Source: Ashinkailepas kermadecensis
Lineage: Eukaryota; Arthropoda; Thecostraca; Neolepadidae
Direction of reading: 5' to 3'
Assembly (NCBI GenBank): GCA_034440615.1
Contig: JAOTOM010005102.1
Coordinates: 745,001-809,000, forward strand
DNA: 64,000 nucleotides
The notes below the pieces were generated by a model that saw only the letters and a program-made list of their open reading frames with translations, did no database searches and was not told the origin of the DNA. This document shows, piece after piece, positions 33,028-44,944 of the stretch; within the stretch, counting starts at the first letter, position 1; every line of letters begins with the position of its first letter. The position numbers were made by a program, and so were the translations under genes.

Positions 33028-33545
33028 CAGAGACAATTACCTGGATCCATTCCATCCAGTCAGAGACAATTTCCTCGACCCGTTCAATATGGTCAGAGAT
33101 AATTACCTCGAACCCTTCCATCCTGTCAGATACAATTATTTCGACCCCTCCCATACCGTCAGAGACAATTACCTCGACCCTCCCATCCTGTCGGAGACAA
33201 TTACTTCGACCTATCCCACCCCGTCAGAGACAATTACTTCGACCCGTCCCATCCCGTCAGAGACAATTACCTCGACACGTCCCATCCGTCAGAGACAATT
33301 ACCACGACAGGTCCAATATGGTCAGAGACAATTACCTTGACCCGTCCCATCCTGTCAGAGACAATTACATCGCCCCGTCCCATCCCATTAGAGACAATTA
33401 CATCGATCCGGTACATGCCGTCAGAAACAATTACCCCAACCCGTCCCATCCCATCACAGATAATTACCTCGACACGTCCCATCCAGTCAGAGACAATTAC
33501 CTCGACCCGTCCCATTTCGTCACATACAATTATCTCGACTATCTC
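33028..33545. repeat. About 33-bp tandem repeat, 15-16 diverged copies
   Basis: Units contain GTCAGAGACAATTACCTCGA and CCCGTCCCATC. The frame drifts where units lose a base. It lies in intron 6. Confidence 0.9.
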
Positions 33546-33599
33546 CGAAGACTCACCGATACTGCACTGCGAAATGCACATTCAAACTGTCGTGAAATG

Positions 33600-34069
33600 G
33601 TACTAGATACGTTTTTTTACTGGGTACCATGACATATAACGCCGTGGTCGTGCATATAGAACAGTGACAATTTACCACACTCGGAAGAAGCAAAGATGTT
33701 GAAGAAGCATGATAGTAAGGGGACAAGGAGCCGCTGGAAACCGCTTCAGTGCCTTGCTCAAATGAAGAATTCGATCGATTTAAGAGTGGGATCCGTATCC
33801 TGGGCTGAATCGGCAGCGATGCTAATCACTGGGACGTGCGTCTGATAATTTGCCACAAGATTGTCGCGGAAGCTGAATCAACTCGTTATGTTCTATCGTT
33901 TGTTAACTGTTGCATACTGAATAAGACTTATGTCAATACTTTTGCATCTCAAATATATAATCTACATATAATTTGCACTGCATATTGTCCTAATTAATAG
34001 TGCCTATATACACGCATTGTTTGCCTGCTGTACCGTTCCATCTTCCGGAGCGGCGACGACCGGCGCCAC
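33600..34069. other. Intron 6 spacer, nothing recognised
   Basis: AT-rich unique sequence between two arrays, with no gene or repeat seen. Confidence 0.35.
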
Positions 34070-34975
34070 GGGATTGAGTGATCAGTGCAGTAGTCTTGGC
34101 ACCACTGCCGACAGCTTGAGTGATCAGTGCGGTAGTCCTGGTACCACTGCCGGCGGGTTGAGTGATCAGTGCGGTAGTCCTGGTATGTACCACTGCCGGT
34201 GCCCTGAGTGATCAGTGCAGTAGTCTTGGCACCACTGCCGACAGCTTGAGTGATCAGTGCGGTAGTCCTGGTACCACTGCCGGCGGGTTGAGTGATCAGT
34301 GCGGTAGCCTTCGCACCACTGCCGGTGGCTTGAGTGGTCAGTGCGGTAGTCCTGGTATGTACCACTGCCGGTGGCTTGAGTGATCAGTGCGGTAGTCCTG
34401 GTACCACTGCCGGCGGGTTGAGTGATCAGTGCGGTAGCCTTCGCACCACTGCCGGTGGCTTGAGTGGTCAGTGCGGTAGTCCTGGTACCACTGCCGGCGG
34501 GTTGAGTGATCAGTGCGGTAGCCTTCGCACCACTGCCGGTGCCCTGAGTGATCAGTGCGGTAGTCCTGGTATGTACCACTGCCGGTGGCTTGAGTGATCA
34601 GTGCGGTAGCCTTGGCACCACTGCCGGTGGCTTGAGTGGTCAGTGCGGTAGTCCTGGTACCACTGCCGGCGGGTTGAGTGATCAGTGCGGTAGCCTTCGC
34701 ACCACTGCCGGTGCCCTGAGTGGTCAGTGCGGTAGTCCTGGCACCACTGCCGGCAGCTTGAGTGCTCAGTGCGGTAGTCCTGGTACCACTGCCGGTGCCC
34801 TGAGTGGTCAGTGCGGTAGTCCTGGTACCACTGCCGGCGGGTTGAGTGATCAGTGCGGTAGCCTTCGCACCACTGCCGGTGCCCTGAGTGGTCAGTGCGG
34901 TAGTCCTGGCACCACTGCCGGCAGCTTGAGTGCTCAGTGCGGTAGTCCTGGTACCACTGCCGGCGGCAGACGGTT
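34070..34975. repeat. 42-bp tandem repeat, about 21 copies
   Basis: The unit contains TTGAGTGATCAGTGCGGTAG, TCCTGGTACC and ACTGCCGG. Four copies carry an insertion (GGTATGTACC). The order of variants repeats in blocks, so segments of several units were copied together. It lies in intron 6. Confidence 0.93.
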
Positions 34976-35547
34976 GACGCTGCCGCTGCCTACCGGTCCA
35001 CTATCTGGTCTGCTACCGTTTACTGTCTATTGTCTACTACCGGTCTGCTACCGGGTCAGAAGTAAAGGTGTGCTGTTCGCATCGACCGCCACTGGCTCTT
35101 TCTTTAATTGTACCCTCACTTTTTGTTCAGTTGTTCTCAGTTCATTTTGCATATGGTGGCATTCCAAGGATATAACGTACCCACGCCTCTAACAACTCAC
35201 GCTTCTACTGCTAACCGTACTTGCCGTGAAGCTCTCCTTCTCCTTGCCAATAACCGCTTGAAAGGTGTCATTTCATCGCTCTTTTTTGTGCAATGCAGTG
35301 AGTTAGCATACATGTCATCGAGTAATTATTGTCTTTAGTCCTGATTTACTTTTTTGCACTGCCTTTTCCACCAAATAATGCAATTAGTGCTATGTATGCA
35401 TTTTATGACTGCAGGAAATATACGTTGATGTACCCCTGTGTGCCCGAGAAACATGGATATCCATAGTATATAAGCAAGTACATGTATATACATACATACA
35501 ACATACACAAACACATAAATATGCTTTTATATATAAATAAGGATATA

Positions 35548-35550
35548 TAC

Positions 35551-35598
<48 letters not shown>

Positions 35599-35620
35599 AT
35601 ATATATATATATATATATAC
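35548..35620. repeat. (TA)n microsatellite
   Basis: A nearly pure AT dinucleotide run in intron 6; open frames reading IYIYIY through it are artefacts. Confidence 0.95.
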
Positions 35621-36189
35621 CCTCAGCTTTGGACCTAATCTTCCTTGTAGGCAAGTTCACCGCGCCTGCAACCTAATGAAACCGAGTTCCTTCCACATAA
35701 CGTACTGCAGGCCATGTCATTCATATGGCTGTCCGAGGTTGCATATCAACGATGAAGTCAGCCAGCAGGAAGGGGCGTGGCTTCGCGTGAGTGTGCTGCA
35801 TTAGCTGCGCCTGGGCAGGACAGCGAGGCCACAAAACATTTGTTGATGCGGCCGCTAACAATGGACAGCCAAGGACGTCCGGTGATGAAGAGACCATTAG
35901 GATGGCATCACACGACAGGCAATGCCGCCACTACACATATCCGTGAGTGAAACACACACGCACACACGCGCACACCTAAGCACACACACACACACAAACA
36001 AGCACACATATGCATGAATATATATATGAATATGCATATATTATATATGCATATATGCCGACATATACGACTATGAATGTGTGCTCGTATGCATACATTG
36101 CATGTACATGTGCATGCGTTATATCCTCCAGACATAGTGACAGCCCAAAGTTGCATGGTAGCAGTTAGGTTTCTGTGGTTATGGCCAAT

Positions 36190-36850
36190 GTGTTACGTGT
36201 CATAAATTCATAAAGTCATAAGGTGTTCAGACTTATTAAGAGCCATAGGGGCCATCTGTTGCAAGCATGTAAAGGGAAGATCCTATAAGTCTGAAAAAAT
36301 ATACCCAGCACCCCAATCAATGCCACATCTTAAATTCCAAACAAACTATCCGCCAATATCCTAATCATCTAACAATACCTGTCTAGTCCTATTCACTCGA
36401 TCCCGTGTAGCACACGCGTGGATCCAGTGTCACATTAATCATTTTCAACTCCATCAATGCCTGCATGAAGAGACCTGCACCGTGTACACCTATCAGCATA
36501 AGTCTACCCCATCCACCACTAATTAGAACTCAAAAACAAGATTATCGAACCTATAAATGTGGTACACCCTATTTCCAAATACATTCCATGAGGGATTCCC
36601 CACAACATTAGCCGGCAGCCCATACCATTGATCGACAACTCTTTAACTGAAAACCTGTTGTCGCTTAACTGTACTACACCTTGACTTGTCTAACCTGAAT
36701 TGACGACCCCTATGTGATACTCTAAATATACAGGCATCATTCAGAATGACCTAACCTAACCCTTTAGGGATTTTATGCATTTTTGTCATATCATCCCTTT
36801 ATCGATAGTGTTGCGGAAAGCTGTGTTGAGCATAGGACATAGAGCATTTA
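36190..36850 (-). mobile_element. CR1-like LINE 3' end fragment (copy C)
   Basis: Reverse-complemented, it ends with GATGGCCCCTATGGCTCTTA then ATAAGTCTGAACACC and TTATGACTTTATGAATT. This matches the ends of the copies at 25.0 kb and 54.2 kb. The preceding 600 bp are probably 3' non-coding sequence of the same element. Confidence 0.5.
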
Positions 36851-36969
36851 ATCATTCATCCCTTAATCACTCAGTCACTCGGACGAACGAGCCAGTGTCT
36901 GTTAAGGTATGCAATGTATACCGAAACGTCTTTGAGTGATGCAATTTGTTGATAATGGCTTTGGTGAAG

Positions 36970-36970
36970 T

Positions 36971-37013
<43 letters not shown>

Positions 37014-37045
37014 GCACATACATAGTATGTGTGTGTGTGTGTGTG
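36970..37045. repeat. (CA)n / (TA)n / (TG)n compound microsatellite
   Basis: A CA run, a short TATATA stretch and a TG run form a partial inverted repeat that could fold back. Confidence 0.9.
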
Positions 37046-37759
37046 CGTTTGTGTTGTTTCGCATTGGTAACCAACATGCGTTTCTCACATGAAGCATGGA
37101 TTTGGTGATGCTGATGCGAATGGGAGGAGAGGCATAGATAAAGGTGGTGATATGGCCATTTGCTCGTCACTTGGCATAATGTTTTCAATTAAGTGGATGG
37201 TGCTCCCTTCCCCTCCACGTTTCAATGAATTCAAGGAGAGTTTGCAAGTATTTTGCAAATCCTGTAGGTGCCAAGGATGTATATAATACGATTTCGTTGC
37301 CACACGAGGACCTGTACGCTCATCTTGGTTGCAATCATCATGTACGCATGCATGCCACAATCCAGTCTTCAACATCCTACATCGCTGTTGTACATACATG
37401 TAACACAAAACTACAAAACCGACGCAGTCGATGCGTCCCTAATCTCCAATATCCAACTGGCAGTATAACTACATAGTTCGATGCAAATCTAGCAATATTT
37501 TGTTTTCGAACAAAACATTTCGAAATATACAAAGCAAAGCTAATATATTGTAATCATTTGAGTAGGCTTATGCAAATTGAATGTAATGGATGCATGCTTT
37601 TGTCTGGTAATGTTGATGTCAATCAGGTTGAGACTATGGGTGATATTAGTATGAAAATCAGCCTCAGAATGGCATTCCACAGACATAGGGCGGGTGCCAT
37701 GGCCCTGTAGCATGGACTCGATCAATCAGGATTTCGTTTGTCTGGAGACTGGACGTTCG

Positions 37760-38410
37760 GTGTGGAGGAAGTGTGGCGGAAGTGTGGCGGAGGTGTGGCG
37801 GAAGTGTGGCGGAGGTGTGGCGGAGGTGTGGCGGAAGTGTGGCGGAGGTGTGGCGGAGGTGTGGCGGAGGTGTGGCGGAGGTGTGGCGGAGGTGTGGCGG
37901 AGGTGTGGCGGAGGTGTGGCGGAGGTGTGGCGGAGGTGTGGCGGAGGTGTGGCGGAAGTGTGGCGGAGGTGTGGCGGAGGTGTGGCGGAAGTGTGGCGGA
38001 AGTGTGGCGGAGGTGTGGCGGAGGTGTGGCGGAGGTGTGGCGGAGGTGTGGCGGAGGTGTGGCGGAGGTGTGGCGGAAGTGTGGCGGAGGTGTGGCGGAG
38101 GTGTGGCGGAGGTGTGGCGGAGGTGTGGCGGAGGTGTGGCGGAAGTGTGGCGGAGGTGTGGAGGAAGTGTGGCGGAGGTGTGGCGGAGGTGTGGCGGAGG
38201 TGTGGCGGAGGTGTGGCGGAAGTGTGGCGGAGGTGTGGCGGAGGTGTGGCGGAGGTGTGGCGGAGGTGTGGCGGAAGTGTGGCGGAGGTGTGGCGGAGGT
38301 GTGGAGGAAGTGTGGCGGAGGTGTGGCGGAGGTGTGGCGGAGGTGTGGCGGAGGTGTGGCGGAGGTGTGGCGGAAGTGTGGCGGAGGTGTGGCGGAGGTG
38401 TGGCGGAAGT
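37760..38410. repeat. 12-bp tandem repeat (GGTGTGGCGGAG)n, about 54 copies
   Basis: An unusually pure 650-bp array with A/G variation (GAAG or GAGG) and two GGAGGAAG variants. All six frames are open for hundreds of residues because 12 is a multiple of 3 and the unit has no stop. The plus strand is strongly G-rich. It lies in intron 6 about 0.4 kb downstream of exon 6. Confidence 0.96.
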
Positions 38411-38491
38411 TTGCTGACGTAGTTCGGCGGCTCTCTTCTGTCGGTCGCCACGTTGTCACCGCCGCAGGCTGTGGTGACGGGATCGCGCCCG

Positions 38492-38800
38492 ACACCGTGC
38501 CGACGGAAGAGAACAGTGCCGACGGCCACTCACCCTCATATCGTGCCGACAGAAGAGAACAGTGCCGACGGCCACTCACCCTCATATCCAACACCGTGCC
38601 GACAGAAGAGAACAGTGCCGACGGCCACTCACCCTCATATCCGACACCGTGCCGACAGAAGAGAACAGTGCCGACGGCCACTCACCCTCATATCCAACAC
38701 CGTGCCGACAGAAGAGAACAGTGCCGACGGCCACTCACCCTCATATCCAACACCGTGCCGACAGAAGAGAACAGTGCCGACGGCCACTCACCCTCATATC
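38492..38800. repeat. 53-bp minisatellite carrying the exon 6 splice donor
   Basis: Units contain GTGCCGACAGAAGAGAACAG, TGCCGACGGCCACTCACCC and TCATATCCAACACC. The CCACTCACCC core recurs at 38,526, 38,572, 38,625, 38,678, 38,731 and 38,784. The last lies at the genuine exon 6 end, so the array begins inside the exon. Spacing is 53 bp, with one 46-bp unit. Confidence 0.95.
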
Positions 38801-38894
38801 CATCCCAGTCAATGTCGCCGAGCGAGGCCAGCGCCATCCCGAACCGCGACTTGGACTTCTTGCCCTCGAGAAAGCCGAATTGCTTGAAGTCGTG
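38792..38894 (-). CDS. Integrin alpha exon 6 (FG-GAP repeat, third Ca-binding loop, first half)
   Basis: This exon encodes HDFKQFGFLEGKKSKSRFG then MALASLGDIDWDGYE plus one base; the Ca-binding loop DIDWDGYED is completed by exon 7. The acceptor is gtcctcag|CAC. The donor is TATGAGG|gtgagt at 38,791-38,790. The last 11 exon bases and the donor form part of a 53-bp minisatellite unit that continues into the intron, so this donor is followed by five near-identical decoys (see findings). Confidence 0.94.
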
Positions 38895-39099
38895 CTGAGG
38901 ACCAAAACAAGCCGTCAGCGTCGGCGGGCGCGCCACAAAAAGCGGCCGGCACTCGGTGCGGCGGGAGTTGCTCCCGTTGTTGGGCGCCGGCGTGCCTTGT
39001 ACCTTGTGATGGACGGGCGAGTTCATCTCAGCTGCACTATGGACCGAATAGCGTTCGGCCTCCCCTGACTCGGCAATGGCGTTGCCGGGCTGCACCATT

Positions 39100-40215
39100 G
39101 CCGTCCGAAGCGTGACAGATGACTTTATTTAGTCCCAGTTATGACACCGTTACCCACTGTGGCGGCCGACGGCGCCTTTTCAGCGTGCCGCGCGCACACA
39201 CCAATTTCGGGAGATAAACCGAACGGTGTACGTACAAAGCAGCCACTCCAAACACTCATCAGGAGACTGAGCCATTCGAATGTCGGCTACAATGGTGTTT
39301 GGCTCGGCGCTGGGATGGGCTGTGCCGTCGCTGTGCCGTACGGGCGTCAAACGAACAGAACAGGTCGGGCCAGAGATGACGACGGCACAGTGCAAACGTG
39401 AGCGTAGATATGTGCAGACGGCGGTCACCGCGACCATTGGCGGGGGACATAGAGCGGGGCAGCCCGGACCTCTGAACGCTCTCCGTGATGGAAATTGGAT
39501 CAGTGGCATTTAGGCTACAAAACGAGCGCCCTTCGATCGGAATGATAGGCCAACCGATACCAACGTTCTCGCACGCTACGCGTCTGTAGTGCAGTGAAGA
39601 CATTACAGTCTCGATGGTACATACATATAGGTGTGCTAAGCGTGTAGTGCAGTGGGACAAAGAAATGTCTTTCAGTGAAATGATGTAGCGAGACTGCAAT
39701 CGCAGAAGCTAATAATGATAAAAGTTCAAATGCTTTGTTTTTACTATGATTAGATGACATTGCTGATGTTACAATTATTTCCTCTCATCACGAAGAGATG
39801 TCTATGAGAGCCATACTTCGTCCAGACATCACTTGGGCTTCAACGTGCGAGCGATCAGCGATCTACTCAGAAGCCGTTGCTGACGATCTGCACGGATTCG
39901 CTGTGTGGGCGGCCAGCCGTAAGTAGTGGAGATCCGGGAGCATCACATCACACCAACACCACATCACACCACCGGTGATGTTTTACAAAGTCGGTTGCGG
40001 AGAGTGTGGGTGAAAGAAGCAACGCATAAATTGCCGCCATGAGGCTGACCCCTAAGCCTTGCAGAGAGGTCGATTCAACATGCCCCCTTGTTAAATCTAG
40101 AAACATTGAGACAGGGGGAGAATCAAAGTTGAATATCAGACGACCAGGCCAACACAGCCAGAACTGGCTGTGGGTCTCCCAGGAACATATAAAGCAATAC
40201 TCCAACATCTCACCA
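39100..40215. other. Intron 5, nothing recognised
   Basis: Mixed-composition unique sequence; open frames here lack homology or splice context. Confidence 0.35.
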
Positions 40216-40216
40216 C

Positions 40217-40472
40217 CACACCGGACGGGTCAGACGTGGCGGCGGGATGCGGGCCACAGCGCGGCTATTTCTCGTGTTGCCACCGGACGGGTCAGACGTG
40301 GCGGCGGGATGCGGGCCACAGCGCGGCTATTTCTCGTGTTGCCACCGGACGGGTCAGACGTGGCGGCGGGATGCGGGCCACAGCGCGGCTATTTCTCGTG
40401 TTGCCACCGGACGGGTCAGACGTGGCGGCGGGATGCGGGCCACAGCGCGGCTATTTCTCGTGTTGCCACCGG
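40217..40472. repeat. 62-bp tandem repeat x 4
   Basis: Four virtually identical units with CACCGGACGGGTCAGACGTG, GCGGGATGCGGGCCACAGCG and CGGCTATTTCTCGTGTTGC. It lies in intron 5. Confidence 0.94.
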
Positions 40473-41429
40473 GCGGCGGCCGACGGCCGGCTCGGCGCGT
40501 TACCGGGTTGCCGAGATTCCATCTCGATAGTGCGGCAGAGATCGGATCGCTCTCATCAGTCGGCGCCGCGGATCGGCCATAAACGTCTGGTCACTAACAA
40601 GCGCAGGTGATGCACTGGCGGCACCGCCACCACACCACGGCTCTGGCCGGCGAGTTGCTCATGCCTCTGGTGGGAGAGCTGCCCATGCGCTGCCAGAGTT
40701 GATCATGTCGGCCGTATTCAAAATTGAAGTAGATGTGGACGCCGTTTATTACAGCATGATTAAGCACAAATGGCGTAGCATGGAACCAAAAAAAGGAATA
40801 GGCCGGTGCATAGTCATACAACCATCATCAGTCGCCAGCATCACAGGGAGTTTCATTACATGCGAAGGGAAATGGAGCACGTCGCTTCAGTGCTTAATTA
40901 TCCCCGAGCATCTCTGATTTCGCAACACCGGTAGCTTTCGGCCATCACATTGCATTCATGGGATGAGATTACGGGGGGGAGGGGGTTATGATCTCCTACT
41001 TGACGTATACTTCACATTCGGCTTATAGCGTGCATTAGACTTTGTGATAAAACGTGGACTGGGCACCCGACCCCGCCTCAGGACGAGGAAATGGTGAATT
41101 CACTCTGAAGGACTCTTAGCGTCACGTAACCATTTGCTTACTATAAAAGAAGCAACTTCTGGATGGCATTTTCTTCCCTAATGTGCAATCGTCATGCCTT
41201 TCTGGACAAGGACATAGTAGAATTCCAAGATGTGGTGGCTCAAACCGCTTCTTAGGTAGATTCTATCTAAATAAGACACGAACGGCTTATGAGTAATGCT
41301 GTTTGGAAAGAACCCCATTTCCATGCAACCGTTGATACGTGAGGTCTATGATATGATAACTATGTCGATATTTCAGTAATGTGAAGGGAACTGGAGAGCT
41401 CAATAAGTCTTATATAATTCAGACACGTG

Positions 41430-41690
41430 TACGTCTCTGCCACCGCTCAGTACGGCCCAGCCACCGCTCAGTACGGCCCTGCCACCGCTCAGTACGGCTC
41501 AGTACGGCTCAGTACGGCTCTGCCACCGCTCGGCACGACGCAGTACGGCTCAGTACGGCTCTGCAACCGTTTGGTAAGGCTCAGTACGGCTCAGTACGGC
41601 TCTGCAACCGTTTGGTAAGGCTCAGTACGGCTCAGTACGACTCTGCAACCGTTTGGTAAGGCTCAGTACGGCTCAGTAGGCTCTGCCACC
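41430..41690. repeat. Composite CTCAGTACGG repeat
   Basis: Units of GCTCAGTACG, CTCTGCCACC and CTCTGCAACCGTTTGGTAAG, arranged as a short higher-order array. It lies in intron 5. Confidence 0.85.
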
Positions 41691-41764
41691 GCGAGGGAAT
41701 GCATAGGCTAAATGCTCAAAGTTTTTGTTTCCCAAATCGAGCACACTACGAACTACTTATACCA

Positions 41765-41970
41765 CACACGCACACAAACATACCCTACACACAAGCACAC
41801 CCTACACGCAAACATACCATACACACAAACATACCCTACATACAAACATACCCTACACACAAGCATACCCTACACACAAACATGTCATACATACAAACAT
41901 ACCCTACATTCAAACATACCCTACATACACATACCCTACACAAACATACCCTAGACACAAACAGCATAAC
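41765..41970. repeat. 19-bp tandem repeat (ACACAAACATACCCTACAC)n
   Basis: About eleven diverged copies in intron 5. All forward frames are partly open as a consequence. Confidence 0.9.
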
Positions 41971-41999
41971 CCGACTATTGAGCGTTGCAATGAAAGTAT

Positions 42000-43615
42000 T
42001 CCTGCATTCTGTTCCGGTGGGGATAGAGGAAGAACAGAGAAGATAGCGCAGTCTGTATCAACATGCATCAGCTGTTTCGTTTGCTTAGCAACGCACTCAA
42101 GCAGCAGCCTTCGGGAGCAAACAAGAGCTGCCAATCGGTAGGCCGCTTGGAATGAAACGCTGGCTTTGCTTGCTGGCAGCAGTGCATATGAACATATATG
42201 TGATTTATTGACCTAAAATAAATACCTTTTTATACAATCAACCTGTCCCGAAAACTGACAAGCCCTGACCTGAAGTTTTAAAATGACTTACACGACAAAC
42301 CTTCACATATGCAATGTATTACGAAGACATGATTTACAGGTGCATAAAGGGATTTCACTGATACATTTTATTGATACACCATTTTTTTTCAAGTTGACAC
42401 ACTATGCTCAATAACATTACTATGATATTCTCAACACCACCTATCAAGGAAGAAACTTGGAGCAGTCATACCAGCAAAGGCTATCCGGGTTACAACAGTC
42501 ATGGCTAAGTCCACGGCACAACTCAAAACCATATCAGAGGAATGGGTAACCCAACTGCTCACTCGGTTGGAGCGAAGGTAGCAATGGCTAGTCATACGAT
42601 ATTATTCAGAGTATCAGGTGTATTGTGCATTGTTTTGCTAAACATATTATGTTGTCAGCGGTTTCTGGAAGAATTTCGGAAGTTTTGCACCATGCAAAAT
42701 CCCGAAAGAGATCGTGGAGTACAAGCTTTATTGGATAGCGCGGTCAAAAACACTTGTACTAAAATTATTATCAACACGTGAGTCACGCTCAAAGCCGACG
42801 GGTGAAATCCACTCAGGTGGACTCAATTCTGGACCAACACATTTTGGTGGCTTTATAATAAAGTTATTAGGCTTTGGAGCGGTTTTTGCATTTGAAACAT
42901 AAAGTGAGGCTCATTTATTCGCATGTAAACAGAAAACAGCTTCGACAGATACTCACAGTATTTGGGGTGGGGTGGGGGGGGGGGGGGAGTCATTTTTACA
43001 CCATAAGATGTTTCTGAGCTAGCTCCTGAACCACGCACGATTTCGGTTTGAAGTTTGGCAACTCTTCAAACAATTGACGATCACACATCATGTCAAAAAA
43101 TGAGTTATGTTCTCTTAAGATGCCGGAGCTATGGCGGGATCTGACAAAGAATCCGAATTTCAATGGGAAATTTTGTTTTGGGGTATTTTTGACAAATTTT
43201 CAACACATTGTTGATCTGATCTGGAAGGCCAACCAACCGGGATAGGTATAATTTGTTTTCGAGCAACGCTGAAGGTTCAAGTTTGAGCTACGTCAGTCGT
43301 TCAGCGCATTTCTTTATCCTGTTGACAACAGTTTGTAGCAGGGTCAAGATCACACCTGGCGCACTGCGAGAGGTAGAAAATTATCCCGCACTGCGATGGT
43401 TAACACGAACACAAAAGAGACTCCGCTAGCAAAGCGCAGTCAATGTCAGATCCAGCTGATGGTCTGGAGAAAGCTAATTCAATTTGGGACCAGTCAAATA
43501 ACTCCAAGCAACTGAAACGTGCATTGTCCCGCATAACCGACTCGCAGATACACATCTGTCCGAGGTACTGGTGCGGGCGTCATTAAGGAAGCAATGGCCG
43601 CCCGGGTTGACTTAC
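42000..43615. other. Intron 5 remainder, nothing recognised
   Basis: AT-rich unique sequence with one G-run at about 42,965-42,988. Confidence 0.35.
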
Positions 43616-43825
43616 TTTCGAGTTCTGGTAGGCAATGACGACGCGGCCCGTCTCGTATTTGCCCTCGGTGTTGGCGAAGTGCGTGTAGAATGGCGAGCCG
43701 ATGACGATGTCGTCCAGCTTGTCGCCGTTCACGTCGCACACGCAGATCGAGTGGCCGAAGTAGGCGCCGATCTGCTCACCAGTGATGTTGAAGAGGTTCT
43801 GCAGCCGACTATCGTACAGCACAAC
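43616..43825 (-). CDS. Integrin alpha exon 5 (FG-GAP repeat, second Ca-binding loop)
   Basis: Seventy codons in phase 0-0, model residues 137-206. It contains NITGEQIGAYFGHSI, the Ca-binding loop DVNGDKLDD followed by IVIGSPFYT, and EGKYETGRVVIAYQ. These are textbook FG-GAP features of blade 5. NIT is a potential glycosylation site. The acceptor is tattgcag and the donor TCGAAA|gtaagtc. Confidence 0.95.
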
Positions 43826-44210
43826 CTGCAATACACAGTCACGGGTGGTAACGAGCCGCCACGGTCTGCTGAACCGCGTCCATACGGCAACCGCAACCAC
43901 TGCAGCCAAAATGGAAGATCGATTTTAAACCTGGAGGAGGGGTGAGAGAATGGAGGTGAGGTGGATTGGCAGATCGGGTCATATATCTTTATGGCGCATG
44001 GCCGTTTTCTTGGTGTGATCTGCATACATGATTCGTGCTTGATATTCGCTTCCTTCCCAGGCACAAGAGCGCGAAGCATGGGGTGGGGTGGGGAGGGGAC
44101 GAGGTAATCAATCCATGCTGACCTATTTCATTGTCGTGCGTGTCACCAAAGTGGTGCGATTTAATTCCGTTCCTTTCGTATTTTCACCTGCGCAACTTCC
44201 GGTGACTGAC

Positions 44211-44386
44211 CTTGCCTGTGAGATTAGCGCCGCGTGGCATGCCGACCACCACATCCTCGCTGGTGTCTCCGTTAAATTCTCCCACCGCCACCGAGTAGCC
44301 GAGGTAGCTGTCGTCCTCGGAGCTGGGACCCTCGCTGGTGCCGGACAGGTCGGGGCGCGTGAACAGGTGCTGGCTGAAGAGCTGAC
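44211..44386 (-). CDS. Integrin alpha exon 4 (propeller blade 3-4, first Ca-binding loop)
   Basis: This exon encodes model residues 78-136 (the first codon is shared with exon 3). It begins [15 protein letters not shown], then [17 protein letters not shown], and ends [23 protein letters not shown] is a strongly conserved integrin alpha motif, and EFNGDTSED is the first of four Ca-binding beta-hairpin loops. The loop before DDSYLGY is where insect PS2-type proteins vary in length. NLT is a potential N-glycosylation site. The donor is AAG|gtcagt. Confidence 0.94.
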
Positions 44387-44514
44387 CTGCGGCAGGTCAC
44401 CACAGGTCACCTAGCATGTCGTCGGCAGTACGAGACAGATAGGGGTCGAGGGGGAATCGCCCAGCACAGCGTTCTTGACGCTGATGAGAAGTTATGGGTG
44501 TTGGGCCTCCTTCA

Positions 44515-44940
44515 AGTATGAGCATGGACGGAGATCGGTGGTCTTTATCCACAGTATGAGCATGGACGGAGATCGGTGGTCTTTATCCACAGTATGAGCA
44601 TGGACGGAGATCGGTGGTCTTTATCCACAGTATGAGCATGGACGGAGATCGGTGGTCTTTATCCACAGTATGAGCATGGACGGAGATCGGTGGTCTTTAT
44701 CCACAGTATGAGCATGGACGGAGATCGGTGGTCTTTATCCACAGTATGAGCATGGACGGAGATCGGTGGTCTTTATCCACAGTATGAGCATGGACGGAGA
44801 TCGGTGGTCTTTATCCACAGTATGAGCATGGACGGAGATCGGTGGTCTTTATCCACAGTATGAGCATGGACGGAGATCGGTGGTCTTTATCCACAGTATG
44901 AGCATGGACGGAGATCGGTGGTCTCTTTATCCACAGTATG
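44515..44940. repeat. 38-bp tandem repeat x 11
   Basis: Near-identical copies of AGTATGAGCATGGACGGAGA plus TCGGTGGTCTTTATCCAC. It lies in intron 3, beginning about 130 bp from exon 4, and directly abuts the 78-bp array. Confidence 0.95.
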
Positions 44941-44944
44941 CCGG

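Larger units (their letters stand above)
35000..37759. other. Intron 6, AT-rich, with microsatellites and a LINE 3' fragment
   Basis: Apart from the (TA)n at 35,548-35,620, CA/TA/TG runs at 35,950-36,060 and 36,970-37,045, and the LINE-like fragment at about 36,190-36,850, I see no gene. CCTAACCTAACCCT at about 36,753 is another TTAGG-like tract. Confidence 0.4.

Noticed and set aside
32430..33632. Asp/Gly-rich and RDNYLDPSHPV-type open frames up to 248 residues
   Set aside because: 27-bp and 33-bp repeat artefacts in intron 6.
37722..38898. Open frames up to 386 residues (CGGGVAEVWRR and HTSATPPPHLR repeats)
   Set aside because: Six-frame openness of a 12-bp repeat. The true coding in this region is only exon 6 at 38,792-38,894.
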